Shown here piece by piece: positions 45,254-53,954 of a DNA stretch of 64,000 nt (position 1 is the stretch's first letter; each line of letters starts with the position of its first letter). The position numbers and the translations under genes are program-made. Origin of the DNA: Pseudomonas sp. B21-056 (GTDB taxonomy: Bacteria > Pseudomonadota > Gammaproteobacteria > Pseudomonadales > Pseudomonadaceae). The notes under the pieces were generated by a model. It did not search any database. It worked only from the letters and a program-made list of their open reading frames with translations, and was not told the origin of the DNA. Location: assembly GCF_026016325.1 (NCBI RefSeq), contig NZ_CP087203.1, forward strand, positions 2,666,001 to 2,730,000, given 5' to 3'.

Positions 45254-46495
45254 ATGAATGCTGCCAACGCTCCACTGATTATCGTCGGCGCCGGGCATGC
45301 CGGTGGCCGCGCGGCGCTGACCCTGCGCGAGGAAGGTTATGCGGGTCGTTTGATCCTGATTGGCGATGAATCTCATCCACCTTATGAGCGTCCACCACTG
45401 TCCAAGGGGCTGTTGCAGGGCACGGCCGAACTGGCGGGATTCAGCCTGTGTGACGGCAGCCGGCTCGCCGAACTGGACATCGAACATTTGGCTGGCAACC
45501 CGGTGAAGAGTCTCGATCCGCAACAACACCGGTTGCAGTTGGCCGACGGTCGCTGGCTGGATTATGCACGCTTGTTGCTGGCGACCGGGGGCAGGGCGCG
45601 GCGATTGCCCAGGGTGCCCAAGCATCTGGCCAATGTGCTTTATCTGCGCACCCATGACGAAGCGTTGAGGTTGCGTGCTGGGCTGCAACCGGGCACGCGC
45701 CTGGTGATCATCGGCGGCGGCTTCATCGGCCTCGAAGTGGCCGCCACCGCCCGAGCCTTGGGTTGCGCCGTCACTGTGCTTGAAGCCGGACCACGGCTGG
45801 CGGGCCGCGTCCTGCCGGAGCGACTGTCCCACGCGCTGCTGGCGTTGCATCGCAGTCAGGGTGTGGAGGTACGGCTGAACGTCGCCATTGAGGCGGTGCA
45901 GGGCGACACCCGCGTCGAGTCGGTGCAGCTGGTCGACGGCGAGCTGCTGCCGTGCGACCTGCTGGTCATCGGTATCGGCATGCAACCCAACATTGAACTG
46001 GCGGTGTCCGCCGGACTGGCCGTCGGCCAGGGCATCCGCGTCGACGCCCAATTACGCACCAGTGCGCCGGACATCTTCGCCGCCGGTGATGTCTGCGAGT
46101 TTCGGCTGCATCCACAGGGTGTTTTTCAGCGTCAGGAAACCTGGCGCAATGCCGAAAACCAGGGGCGTCACGCCGCCCTGAACCTGCTGGGCCATGAACT
46201 GCCCTTCGAGGTGATCCCCGGCTTCTGGTCCGACCAGTACGACTGGGGGCTCCAGACCGTGGGCGTGATTTCAAATACGCAACCGACGACGAGCCGGGCC
46301 CTCGCAAACGGTGGTTTCCTGATGTTCTACCTCGATACCGAGCAACGCCTGCAAGGCGCCTGCGGCTGGGGCCTGGGCAACAGCATTGCCAAGGACATCA
46401 AGCTGTGTGAGCGGCTGATCGCCAGCCGAAGCCGCCTCGCCGTGGACACCCTGGCCGATGCTGACGTGTCGCTCAAACAATTACTAAGGACCTGA
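45254..46495 (+). CDS. NAD(P)H:ferredoxin reductase (FAD), MocF-like
   Basis: This 413-residue class of FAD-dependent pyridine-nucleotide reductase supplies electrons to Rieske-type ferredoxins. The FAD motif IIVGAGHAGGRAALTL is at residues 9-24, the NAD(P)H motif VIIGGGFIGLEVAATARALG at about 153-172, and the second FAD motif IFAAGDVCEFRL at about 273. The C-terminal reductase domain includes FWSDQYDWGLQTVG. It starts after CGGAGG and ends one base before the next gene's ATG. Confidence 0.92.
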   Translation: MNAANAPLIIVGAGHAGGRAALTLREEGYAGRLILIGDESHPPYERPPLSKGLLQGTAELAGFSLCDGSRLAELDIEHLAGNPVKSLDPQQHRLQLADGRWLDYARLLLATGGRARRLPRVPKHLANVLYLRTHDEALRLRAGLQPGTRLVIIGGGFIGLEVAATARALGCAVTVLEAGPRLAGRVLPERLSHALLALHRSQGVEVRLNVAIEAVQGDTRVESVQLVDGELLPCDLLVIGIGMQPNIELAVSAGLAVGQGIRVDAQLRTSAPDIFAAGDVCEFRLHPQGVFQRQETWRNAENQGRHAALNLLGHELPFEVIPGFWSDQYDWGLQTVGVISNTQPTTSRALANGGFLMFYLDTEQRLQGACGWGLGNSIAKDIKLCERLIASRSRLAVDTLADADVSLKQLLRT

Positions 46496-46496
46496 C

Positions 46497-47339
46497 ATGC
46501 GTGAATTCCTGATCTTTCAATCGCTCTGGGCCATGCAGGATCACCGTGGCGAATGCACGCTTGCCCTCGAGGCGCAGCTGGAAAAAATTGCCGCCGCTGG
46601 CTTCGACGGCATCACCGATCATTTCTGGGTGCCTTCCCACGCTGCGCGTCTGCACGCCGCTGCCAAGGCACTCGATCTGCACATCGAAGGCCAGCTCTTT
46701 CCCCGTAGCGTGGATGACCTGGAGGCCGCACTCGACGTCGCCGTGCGCCATGGCTGTCATCATCTCACGCTGCAAGCCGACATCCGGCCGCGCACGCTGA
46801 GTCAGGCGGTCGAACTGATCGAGGGCTGGCAACGCCTGGCCGAGCAGGTGGACTTTCCGATCCTCCTGGAAACCCATCGCTACCGCCTGAGCAATGACTT
46901 GCTGTTCACGTTGGACCTGCTCGAGCAGATGCCCGACCTGAAACTGCTGGCGGACCTGTCCCACTACGTCGTGGGGCGCGAGATGCCAGAACCAGCCGCC
47001 GCCGAAGATGACGAATACATCCAGCGTATCCTGCGCCACAGTTGGGGCTTCCATGGCCGTGTCAGCAACGGCGAACAGGTCCAGGTGCCCTTGGGTTTCG
47101 CCCAGCACCGACCCTGGCTGGAGCGATTCCTCGGCTGGTGGCGCTACGGAATCGAGGACTGGCTGGCCCGCCCGAACACCCCCGCCAGCCTGTCCTTCAC
47201 CTGCGAACTCGGCCCGCCGCCCTACGCGATTACTGGGGCCGACGGGCGCGATATCACCGATCGCTGGGATGAGGCGTTGATGTTGAAGCAGTTGATGCGT
47301 GAGGTCTGGAGGGATTGTCGGGCTTCAGGCGAGGGCTGA
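46497..47339 (+). CDS. Sugar-phosphate isomerase/epimerase-type TIM barrel
   Basis: This 280-residue AP_endonuc_2-like TIM barrel starts one base after the reductase stop, so it belongs to the oxygenase operon. Likely metal ligands are in LLETHRYRLSND (Glu, His), ADLSHYVVG (Asp, His), and HGRVSNGEQVQ. The fold is that of inosose isomerases and IolE/IolI, but the sequence is divergent and the C-terminus (CELGPPPYAITG) is distinctive. It would handle the product of the oxygenase step. I cannot name the reaction. Confidence 0.78.
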   Translation: MREFLIFQSLWAMQDHRGECTLALEAQLEKIAAAGFDGITDHFWVPSHAARLHAAAKALDLHIEGQLFPRSVDDLEAALDVAVRHGCHHLTLQADIRPRTLSQAVELIEGWQRLAEQVDFPILLETHRYRLSNDLLFTLDLLEQMPDLKLLADLSHYVVGREMPEPAAAEDDEYIQRILRHSWGFHGRVSNGEQVQVPLGFAQHRPWLERFLGWWRYGIEDWLARPNTPASLSFTCELGPPPYAITGADGRDITDRWDEALMLKQLMREVWRDCRASGEG

Positions 47340-47428
47340 TCCTGCGTTTGCCTGTGGGGATGATTCAAGATTCTTGCGAGCAGATAAGGGACTGATGGCG
47401 GATAGCACTTTTGTGAACACCGCAGAAA

Positions 47429-47519
47429 CTGTGGGAGCGAGCCTGCTCGCGATCGCGGTGGACCTGTCAATGTTGAGGCGACTGACAGGCATTCATCGCG
47501 AGCAGGCTCGCTCCCACAG
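47429..47519. repeat. REP doublet (inverted pair)
   Basis: Two 25-base arms, starting CTGTGGGAGCGAGCCTGC and ending in its inverse complement, are at 47429-47453 and 47495-47519. The spacer between them holds a smaller CCTGTCA/TGACAGG pair. This is a Pseudomonas REP pair in the spacer between convergent genes. Confidence 0.85.
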
Positions 47520-47554
47520 GGGATTGGTGGTGGACCGCTTTCGTCCGGCTCGTT

Positions 47555-48607
47555 TCAGTGTCCCGTATTGATCAACTTCTCCGCATCATGCCGGCGCTTG
47601 CGGAACGAGCACGGCGTTTCGCCGAACTGCTTGCGAAACCACAGGATGAAGTGCGACGCATCGGAAAAGCCTGTGGCGTAGGCGATCTGGGTGACGTGCT
47701 GGTTGGTGTTCATCAGCAGCTTTTTCGCATGGTCCAGACGCAGTTTGCGCCAGTAGTGCGCCGGTGATTCGTTGGTGCTGGACATGAACGCGCGATGGAG
47801 CTGGCGTTCATTGGTGCCGACACTTTCCGCCACCGAGCGCAGCGAACCGGGGGCATCCATGTGGCTGCGCATGTAGCTGATGGCGCGCTCGACCATGTCG
47901 TTCTTGTAGACATGCAGTTCGGTGACACGGGACTTCTCGTTCGGCGTCTGCCGCTGGATTTCCTCGTCGTCCACCAGCAGGTATTCCAGGCCTTTCTGGG
48001 CGCGGATCGTGCCGCAATGGTGGCTGATCAGGTTGGCCGCCAGGTCGATGGCCGTGCCACCGGGGCAGGTGATGATGCCGTCGTCATCGACATAGCTCTT
48101 GTCCACCAGCACTTCGGCCTTGGGGAAACGCTGCGTGAACTCTTCACGGATGGTGAAGTGCACGGTGCAGCGACGTCCGTCCAGCAGGCCGGCCTTGCCG
48201 AGCACGAAAGAGCCGGAACACAGGGCGATGATGGGCGTCTTGGCCGCATGCAGTTCACGCAGGAGGTCCAGCAGCCAGTCCGGCGGATCGCGGGTTTCAC
48301 TCAGCAGGCCCCCGGCCAGGACGACATAGTCGTATTCGCCGATGACGCTCAGGGGTTTGGTCGGTGAGATCGGCATGCCGCAACTGGCCGTGATCGGCTG
48401 ATCGTTGCAGGTCATCCAGTCCCATTTGCAGAAGATCTGCTGGCTGCGGAACGATTTATCCGCGGCGAATCGCAGGGAGTCCACCAGGCCGGCCACCGGA
48501 ACGAGGGTGAACTGATTCATCAGAATGAAACCGACACGCAGGTCAGGCTTCACCGCGACTTCGGTGTTCTCGTCCGTGGGCGTTTCGTATGTGCTGATTG
48601 TCTTCAT
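47555..48607 (-). CDS. GlxA-family (DJ-1/PfpI plus AraC) regulator
   Basis: This 350-residue regulator has an N-terminal DJ-1/PfpI-like amidotransferase fold (about residues 25-190; GYDYVVLAGG-like EYDYVVLAGGLLS and IIALCSGSFVLGKAGLL with the nucleophile-elbow Cys) and a C-terminal AraC DNA-binding domain (about 240-340). Relatives control amine and betaine catabolism in Pseudomonas. I start it at MKTISTYETP (48607). It faces the FAD oxidase/dehydrogenase operon and probably activates it in response to an amine or amino acid. Confidence 0.87.
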   Translation of the reverse strand: MKTISTYETPTDENTEVAVKPDLRVGFILMNQFTLVPVAGLVDSLRFAADKSFRSQQIFCKWDWMTCNDQPITASCGMPISPTKPLSVIGEYDYVVLAGGLLSETRDPPDWLLDLLRELHAAKTPIIALCSGSFVLGKAGLLDGRRCTVHFTIREEFTQRFPKAEVLVDKSYVDDDGIITCPGGTAIDLAANLISHHCGTIRAQKGLEYLLVDDEEIQRQTPNEKSRVTELHVYKNDMVERAISYMRSHMDAPGSLRSVAESVGTNERQLHRAFMSSTNESPAHYWRKLRLDHAKKLLMNTNQHVTQIAYATGFSDASHFILWFRKQFGETPCSFRKRRHDAEKLINTGH

Positions 48608-49030
48608 TATTGTTGTCCTCACGTACCTGATGGCGTCCCTGCGCAAGGGCCAAGATCGGCACTGGGTGCAGCTGTCACTGGGGTAAGAATAGGCCTGATC
48701 GAATGTCTTAAATATAACAGGGAGCACAACCTGTATAAGAATTCGGACAGCCGGTCTTCCGCACCCTCTATGACTCACGACAGCCCCTGTGGGAGCGAGC
48801 CTGCTCGCGATAGCGGTGGATCAATCGACTTCGGTGGCGACTGGCACGACGCTTTCGCGAGCAAGCTCGCTCCCGCAGGGGGATTTGCGCGTGGTTCCGG
48901 ATGCGCCCACCGGTTCTGAGTACCTTCTTCGGCAGTAACCTTCCAGCAATTGTCCTGAACCTGATAGTGCCCCCCAGGCCAACTCGGCACCATGGTTTCC
49001 AACAATTCACTCATATTGGGTTAACAAGAT
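48608..49030. other. 423-bp divergent spacer with REP pair
   Basis: The spacer between the GlxA-type regulator and the FAD oxidase holds a REP doublet (48784-48882) and, at 48712-48741, an AT-rich near-palindrome (ATATAACAGG, then CCTGTATA). The latter partly resembles the promoter copies at 57622 and 60961. No gene was recognised. Confidence 0.6.
48784..48882. repeat. REP doublet (inverted pair)
   Basis: The left arm begins CCCCTGTGGGAGCGAGCC and the right arm ends GCTCGCTCCCGCAGGGGG; a few positions differ, and the centre is a ~45-base spacer. It is the same REP family as that at 47429-47519. The pair flanks the regulator gene. Confidence 0.85.
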
Positions 49031-50422
49031 ATGTACCGTGGCTTCTGGTATGCACAGGCGCTCGATCTCGACAGTCATCTCGCTCCGACGCTTGAAGGTA
49101 ATGAACAGGCCGATGTCTGCATCATCGGCGGTGGCTATCTCGGCTTGTGGTCGGCCATCCGGCTCAAGCAGGCTCATCCGACCTGGCGGATCGTGATCAT
49201 CGAGCGCGACCGCTGCGGTTCCGGCGCCAGTGGACGCAACGGCGGCATCGCCACCAACTGGTGGGCCAAGTACCTGTCGGTCATGAGCATCTGCGGCGAG
49301 AAGGAAGCACGCCGGATCTGTGAGGCTGCCGAGTCCGCCATCGACGAGATCGGCAGTTTCTGCCGTGAGCACGATATCGATGCCCAGTACCGCAAGGACG
49401 GCTGGCTGTGGACCGCCAGCAACAAGCGCCAGGTCAACTCCTGGAAGGTGCTGACCGATAGCCTGGAGCAGCACGGGGTCAACCCGTTCCAGACCCTCAC
49501 CCCGGAGCAGGTGCGCCAGCGCACCGGTTCACCACGGATGATGGGCGGCATCTTCGACCCCAACGCCGCCACCGTGCAGCCGGCCATGCTGGCCCGTGGT
49601 CTGCGCCGTGTGGCCCTGAAGCTGGGCGTGGTGATCTACGAGAATTCGCCGCTGACGCACCTGGAGCGCAGCGAGCAGCCTGTGGTGCACACCGCTGGCG
49701 GCCGGATCCAGGCGAAGAAAGTGGTGGTGGCGATGAACGCCTGGGGCGCGCAGTTCCCGGAATTGCGTCGCATGGTCGCCATCATGTCCAGCGACATGGT
49801 CGCCACCGCGCCGGTCAAGAACCGTCTGGACCAGATCGGTTTCAGCGGCGGCGAATGCATCACCGACTCGCGCACGGTGCTGAACTACTACCGCAACACC
49901 CCCGATGGCCGCATCGTATTCGGCAAGCCCCTGGGCCAGTTCGCGTTCGCCGGCAAGATCGGTGATCTGTATGAGCGGCCAACGCCCGCAGCGGAGAAAG
50001 TCGCGGCCGAGATGTACAGCTTCTATCCGCAGCTCAAGGACGTCCCGGTGGTGAGCAGCTGGACCGGTCCTATCGACCGCGCCATGAAGGGCTTGCCGAA
50101 CTTCGGCCGGCTCGGCGGGCACCCGAACATCGTGTTCGGTATCGGTTTCTCGGGTAACGGTGTCGCCACCACGGTGTTTGCCAGCCGGATCATCAAGTCG
50201 CTGGTCGAGGATGCCAATGACGAATGGTCCAACTGTGGCCTGGTGAACCAGAAAATGAAGATGTTCCCGCCAGAGCCGTTCCGTTTCATCGGGGCTCATA
50301 TGGTGCGTGACGCGCTGGTGCGCAAGGAGTCCCTGGAGGACGAAAACCAGGATGCCAGTTTCCTGACCACGCAACTCGCTTCGCTGGCACCGGCCGGCTA
50401 CGTCCCAGCACAAAAAAAATAG
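49031..50422 (+). CDS. FAD-dependent amine/amino-acid oxidase (DAO family)
   Basis: This 463-residue flavoprotein of the DAO family oxidises C-N bonds of amines or amino acids. The FAD motif VCIIGGGYLGLWSAIRL is at about residues 29-45, then ERDRCGSGASGRNGG. It resembles gamma-glutamylputrescine-oxidase-like proteins at the N-terminus (GFWYAQAL), but the substrate is unknown. No strong ribosome binding site precedes the ATG. It leads an operon with a 2-hydroxyacid dehydrogenase, an aldehyde dehydrogenase and an exporter, so an amine may be oxidised to an aldehyde and then to an acid. Confidence 0.86.
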   Translation: MYRGFWYAQALDLDSHLAPTLEGNEQADVCIIGGGYLGLWSAIRLKQAHPTWRIVIIERDRCGSGASGRNGGIATNWWAKYLSVMSICGEKEARRICEAAESAIDEIGSFCREHDIDAQYRKDGWLWTASNKRQVNSWKVLTDSLEQHGVNPFQTLTPEQVRQRTGSPRMMGGIFDPNAATVQPAMLARGLRRVALKLGVVIYENSPLTHLERSEQPVVHTAGGRIQAKKVVVAMNAWGAQFPELRRMVAIMSSDMVATAPVKNRLDQIGFSGGECITDSRTVLNYYRNTPDGRIVFGKPLGQFAFAGKIGDLYERPTPAAEKVAAEMYSFYPQLKDVPVVSSWTGPIDRAMKGLPNFGRLGGHPNIVFGIGFSGNGVATTVFASRIIKSLVEDANDEWSNCGLVNQKMKMFPPEPFRFIGAHMVRDALVRKESLEDENQDASFLTTQLASLAPAGYVPAQKK

Positions 50423-50432
50423 GAAAGTATTC

Positions 50433-51407
50433 ATGAAGCATCGCGTCGTATTTCTCGATGACGAGGGCATCGGGCCGGGCGTCGTCATCCCTGACTTGCC
50501 CTTCGAGCACGAGTGGGTGAGTTATCACTACACCCAACCGGAACAACTGGTCGAACGCCTGAAAGGGGCGACCGTCGCCCTGACCTGCAGTGTCCCCCTG
50601 CGCGAGGAGCATCTTTCCCAGTTGCCGGACTTGCAGATGATTTCCCTGGCGCTGACCGGCACCGACATCGTCGACGTGGACTACTGCCAGGCCCGCGGCA
50701 TCAAGGTTGGCAATGTGCCGGGTTATGCCACCAACACCGTGGCCGAACATTCCGTCGCCATGATGTTCGAGTTGTTTCGCCGGGCATCCAGCTACCACCG
50801 CCTGATGCAACAGGTGCATGCCGGTACCCATGAGCCGAAGAACATCTACTTCGACTTCCCGATTCGCGATTTGCGTGGCCGCCTGCTAGGCATCGTCGGC
50901 AATGGCCCGATTGCCAAGCGTGTCGCCGAACTGGGCAAGGCCATCGGCATGAAGGTGAGCTTTCATGACCGTGGCGGACGTTATTCCGGGCCGGGTTTCG
51001 TCTCCCTGGATGAGCTGTTGCGCAACAGCGATGTGCTGATGATCAACTGCCCGCTCACCGAGGAGACACGAGATCTGGTCGGTGCCGCGCAGTTGGCGCA
51101 GATGAAGCCGGATGCGGTGATCGTGAACACCGGTCGTGGTGGTGTGGTCAACGAGGCCGCGTTGATCGACGCCATGGAGCGCGGCCAGCTCGGCGGCGCC
51201 GCGGTGGATGTCCTCGAGCAGGAGCCGGCGCAGCCGGACAATCCGATCTTCCGGCTGATCGACCACCCCAATTTCATCCTCAACCCCCATGTGGCCTGGA
51301 GCAGCCAGGACGCCATGCAAGGATTGATCAACCAGGCACTCGGCAACATTGCCCAGTTCGTCAACTCGACACATAGCCCAGCCTTGCGCTCAGGAGCCGC
51401 ACGATGA
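50433..51407 (+). CDS. D-2-hydroxyacid dehydrogenase family protein
   Basis: This 324-residue NAD-dependent dehydrogenase reduces a 2-keto acid or oxidises a D-2-hydroxy acid. The nucleotide-binding motif GIVGNGPIAKRVAELG is at about residues 152-167. The catalytic triad is present: Arg in VNTGRGGVVNE, Glu in DVLEQEPAQPDNP, and His in LNPHVAWSS. It resembles glycerate/phosphoglycerate dehydrogenases. It follows the FAD oxidase by 10 bp, and its stop overlaps the aldehyde dehydrogenase start by 4 bases. Confidence 0.88.
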   Translation: MKHRVVFLDDEGIGPGVVIPDLPFEHEWVSYHYTQPEQLVERLKGATVALTCSVPLREEHLSQLPDLQMISLALTGTDIVDVDYCQARGIKVGNVPGYATNTVAEHSVAMMFELFRRASSYHRLMQQVHAGTHEPKNIYFDFPIRDLRGRLLGIVGNGPIAKRVAELGKAIGMKVSFHDRGGRYSGPGFVSLDELLRNSDVLMINCPLTEETRDLVGAAQLAQMKPDAVIVNTGRGGVVNEAALIDAMERGQLGGAAVDVLEQEPAQPDNPIFRLIDHPNFILNPHVAWSSQDAMQGLINQALGNIAQFVNSTHSPALRSGAAR

Positions 51408-52855
51408 CCAGCCCCCTCAAAAGCAGCTTTGTAAACGGCGCGTTCGTCGAGCCGAGCGGTGCCGAGCAGATCCTGGAAAACCGCAATCCGTCCGACCCGC
51501 GCGACATCGTCGATCGTTTCGCCCGTGCCGACGAACAACTGACCCACGTTGCCGTCGAGGCTGCCAATGCCGCGGCGTCTGCCTGGGCTGCCAGCAATCC
51601 GCAGCTGCGCGCCGACGTGCTGGACCGCATCGGCAGCGAGATCCTGGCGCGTCGTGAAGAGCTCGGTCGTTTGCTGGCGCGCGAGGAAGGCAAGGTGCTG
51701 CGCGAGGCGATGGGCGAGGTGGACCGTGCCGGACGTTCGTTCAAGTTCTACGCCCAGGAAGCATTGCGGGCATCGGGCGAGAAGTACGAATCGGTTCGTC
51801 CTGGTGTCGGCATCGACACCAGCCGTCAACCGGTGGGCGTAGTGGGCATCATCAGTCCCTGGAACTTCCCCATTGCCATTCCGGCCTGGAAGATTGCCCC
51901 GGCCCTGTGCTTCGGCAACTGCGTGGTGTTCAAACCGGCGGAAATGGTGCCGTCGTCGGCCTGGGCACTGGCCGAGATCATCTCTCGTTCCGGCCTGCCT
52001 GCGGGCGTGTTCAACATGTTGATCGGTCCGGGTCGCAGCGTCGGTGATGCGATGATGCGCCATCCGTTGGTAAAGGCCATCAGTTTTACCGGTTCGGAGC
52101 AGACCGGTCGCCAGATCGCGGCCATTGCCGTGGAGCGCATGGCCAAGGTGCAACTGGAAATGGGTGGCAAGAACCCGCTGATCGTCATGGACGATGCGGA
52201 CATGGAAGTGGCGCTGGACGTCGCGCTCCAGGGTTCGTTCTTCTCCACCGGCCAACGTTGCACCGCCAGTTCGCGGCTGATCGTGACCGAGGGGATCTAC
52301 CCCGAGTTCATCGCACGCCTGACCGAGCGCACCCGGGCCTTGAAAGTTGGCGATGCGCTGGACGCTTCGACCGATATCGGCCCGGTGGCGGATGCGAAAC
52401 AGCTGGAAGTCGACCTGGACTTCATCCGTTCGGGGATTGCCGAAGGCGCCACGTTGGCTTGCGGTGGCGAGCGTCTGGTGCGCGAAGGTGGCGGTTACTT
52501 CCTCGAGCCGGCGCTGTTCGTCGATGTGACGCCGGAGATGCGCATCTATCGCGAAGAAATCTTCGGGCCAGTGCTGAGCGTCCTCAAGGTGCGCAACTAC
52601 GAGGAGGCGTTTGCGGCTGCCGAAGACACGCCGTTCGGGCTCTCGGCAGGCATCGTCACCACTTCCCTGAAGCATGCCGAGCACTTCAAACGCAACTCCA
52701 GCGCCGGCATGGTCATGGTCAACCTGCCCACGGCGGGGGTGGATTACCACGTACCGTTCGGTGGTAACCGTGGCTCCAGCTACGGGCCACGGGAGCAGGG
52801 GACCTATGCCCGTGAATTCTTCACCCGAGTGAAAACCAGTTATCAACTGAGCTGA
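51404..52855 (+). CDS. NAD(P)-dependent aldehyde dehydrogenase
   Basis: This 483-residue aldehyde dehydrogenase has the conserved cofactor region IISPWNFPIAIPAWK, the catalytic Glu in LEMGGKNP (about residue 254) and the nucleophile Cys in FFSTGQRCTASSR (about 288). It is closest in look to succinate-semialdehyde or alpha-ketoglutarate-semialdehyde dehydrogenases, but substrate cannot be set. ATGA overlap with the upstream gene shows coupling. A strong terminator follows 22 bp after its stop. Confidence 0.91.
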   Translation: MTSPLKSSFVNGAFVEPSGAEQILENRNPSDPRDIVDRFARADEQLTHVAVEAANAAASAWAASNPQLRADVLDRIGSEILARREELGRLLAREEGKVLREAMGEVDRAGRSFKFYAQEALRASGEKYESVRPGVGIDTSRQPVGVVGIISPWNFPIAIPAWKIAPALCFGNCVVFKPAEMVPSSAWALAEIISRSGLPAGVFNMLIGPGRSVGDAMMRHPLVKAISFTGSEQTGRQIAAIAVERMAKVQLEMGGKNPLIVMDDADMEVALDVALQGSFFSTGQRCTASSRLIVTEGIYPEFIARLTERTRALKVGDALDASTDIGPVADAKQLEVDLDFIRSGIAEGATLACGGERLVREGGGYFLEPALFVDVTPEMRIYREEIFGPVLSVLKVRNYEEAFAAAEDTPFGLSAGIVTTSLKHAEHFKRNSSAGMVMVNLPTAGVDYHVPFGGNRGSSYGPREQGTYAREFFTRVKTSYQLS

Positions 52856-52877
52856 ATGCGGTAGGCTTCACACGTTT

Positions 52878-52915
52878 ATGCTGCAAACCCGAAAGGGAAT
52901 GCAGCATTTTTTTTT
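52878..52915 (+). terminator. Rho-independent terminator
   Basis: ATGCTGCA and TGCAGCAT form an 8-bp stem around a loop that itself pairs CCC with GGG, followed by a run of nine T. It ends the FAD oxidase/dehydrogenase operon after the aldehyde dehydrogenase gene, so the exporter downstream may rely on its own promoter or on read-through. Confidence 0.85.
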
Positions 52916-52948
52916 GCGCCCTCCTATGGGGCTGAGGTGGCTTTATTC

Positions 52949-53821
52949 ATGTCCAGACAGTTTGCCGAGGCGGCCTCGACTCATCACAGTCGCGGAATCG
53001 CTCTGTGCCTGACTTCGATGCTGGTGTTCGCTTCCCAGGATGGGATCACCAAATTCCTCGTCAAGGAGTTCTCCGTCGCGCAACTGCTGATGGTGCGTTA
53101 CTGGGTGTTCGTGGTGTGTGTCGTTGGCTACCTGGCATGGAAAGGCGAGTTACGCGGCGCGGTGCGTAGCAAACTCCCCAGGCTCCAGGTCGTGCGTTCG
53201 CTATTGGCGCTGGGCGAGGCGGCGATTTTCGGTTGGGGGCTGAAGTACCTCGGGCTTGCCGATTGCCATGCGCTTTTCGCGGTGTTCCCGTTGTTGACCC
53301 TGGCGTTGGCAGGTGTCTTTCTCGGCGAGTTCATTGGCCTGCGCCACTGGGTCGCCGCGCTGGTGGGCTTCGTCGGTACCCTGGTCATCCTGCGGCCCGG
53401 TTTCGGCATTTTCGATCCGGCGGCGTTGATTCCGTTGCTGGCGGCGACAACTTTTGCCGTGTACAACCTGCTGTCCCGACGTATAAGCCAGACCGATTCA
53501 TTCGCTACCAATATGCTGTACATGGCGGTGATCGGCGCCATCGCTTCCACCTGCTTCGGGATTCCCGCGTGGCAGGCCCCAACGCCTGTGCAGTGGGGCC
53601 TGCTCGGGGTGTATGCAGTCGCCGGGATGACAGGGCACCTGTTGCTGATCAAGGCGTTGGAGTTTGCCCCGGCCGCCGTCCTGCAACCGTTCAATTACTC
53701 ATTGCTGGTCTTTGCGACGTTGGTGGGGTTGTTGGTTTTCGGTGAATTTCCCGATCTGCATACCATTGCCGGCGGGCTGCTGATCCTCGCCGGCGGGATC
53801 TATGCGGTGCGGGCGAGGTAG
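52949..53821 (+). CDS. EamA/DMT-family transporter
   Basis: This 290-residue protein has ten predicted hydrophobic segments in two EamA repeats (about residues 15-145 and 155-288), as in drug/metabolite exporters. SMLVFASQDGITKFLVKEFS marks the first repeat and LEFAPAAVLQPFNYS the second. ATG 52949 is chosen because TGAGGTGG sits 8 bases upstream; a GTG at 52937 lies within that ribosome binding site. It probably exports an amine or amino acid, but direction and substrate are not shown. Confidence 0.85.
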   Translation: MSRQFAEAASTHHSRGIALCLTSMLVFASQDGITKFLVKEFSVAQLLMVRYWVFVVCVVGYLAWKGELRGAVRSKLPRLQVVRSLLALGEAAIFGWGLKYLGLADCHALFAVFPLLTLALAGVFLGEFIGLRHWVAALVGFVGTLVILRPGFGIFDPAALIPLLAATTFAVYNLLSRRISQTDSFATNMLYMAVIGAIASTCFGIPAWQAPTPVQWGLLGVYAVAGMTGHLLLIKALEFAPAAVLQPFNYSLLVFATLVGLLVFGEFPDLHTIAGGLLILAGGIYAVRAR

Positions 53822-53850
53822 GACCTGCTGAGTCCACCAGGGTCATGGCC

Positions 53851-53945
53851 TAATGCTGTTCACTTAAGAAAAACGATGAACCTGTGGCGAGGGGATAAAT
53901 CCCCTCGCCACAATGAACCGGGCAAGTCTTAGGTGAACAGCATTA
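53851..53945. repeat. Composite inverted-repeat element, copy 2
   Basis: This 95-bp element has outer arms TAATGCTGTTCACTTAAGA and its inverse complement (18 of 19 matching), enclosing an inner TGTGGCGAGGGGAT palindrome at 53883-53912. Copy 1 at 42381-42535 shares both layers. It lies between convergent genes and may also stop transcription. Confidence 0.8.
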
Positions 53946-53954
53946 GGGTCATAT

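Noticed and set aside
50981..52846. Long minus-strand open frame (621 codons) opposite the aldehyde dehydrogenase
   Set aside because: It is antisense to a clear aldehyde dehydrogenase and hydroxyacid dehydrogenase, has a His/Arg/Gly-rich composition typical of GC-rich shadow frames, and shows no family motifs.
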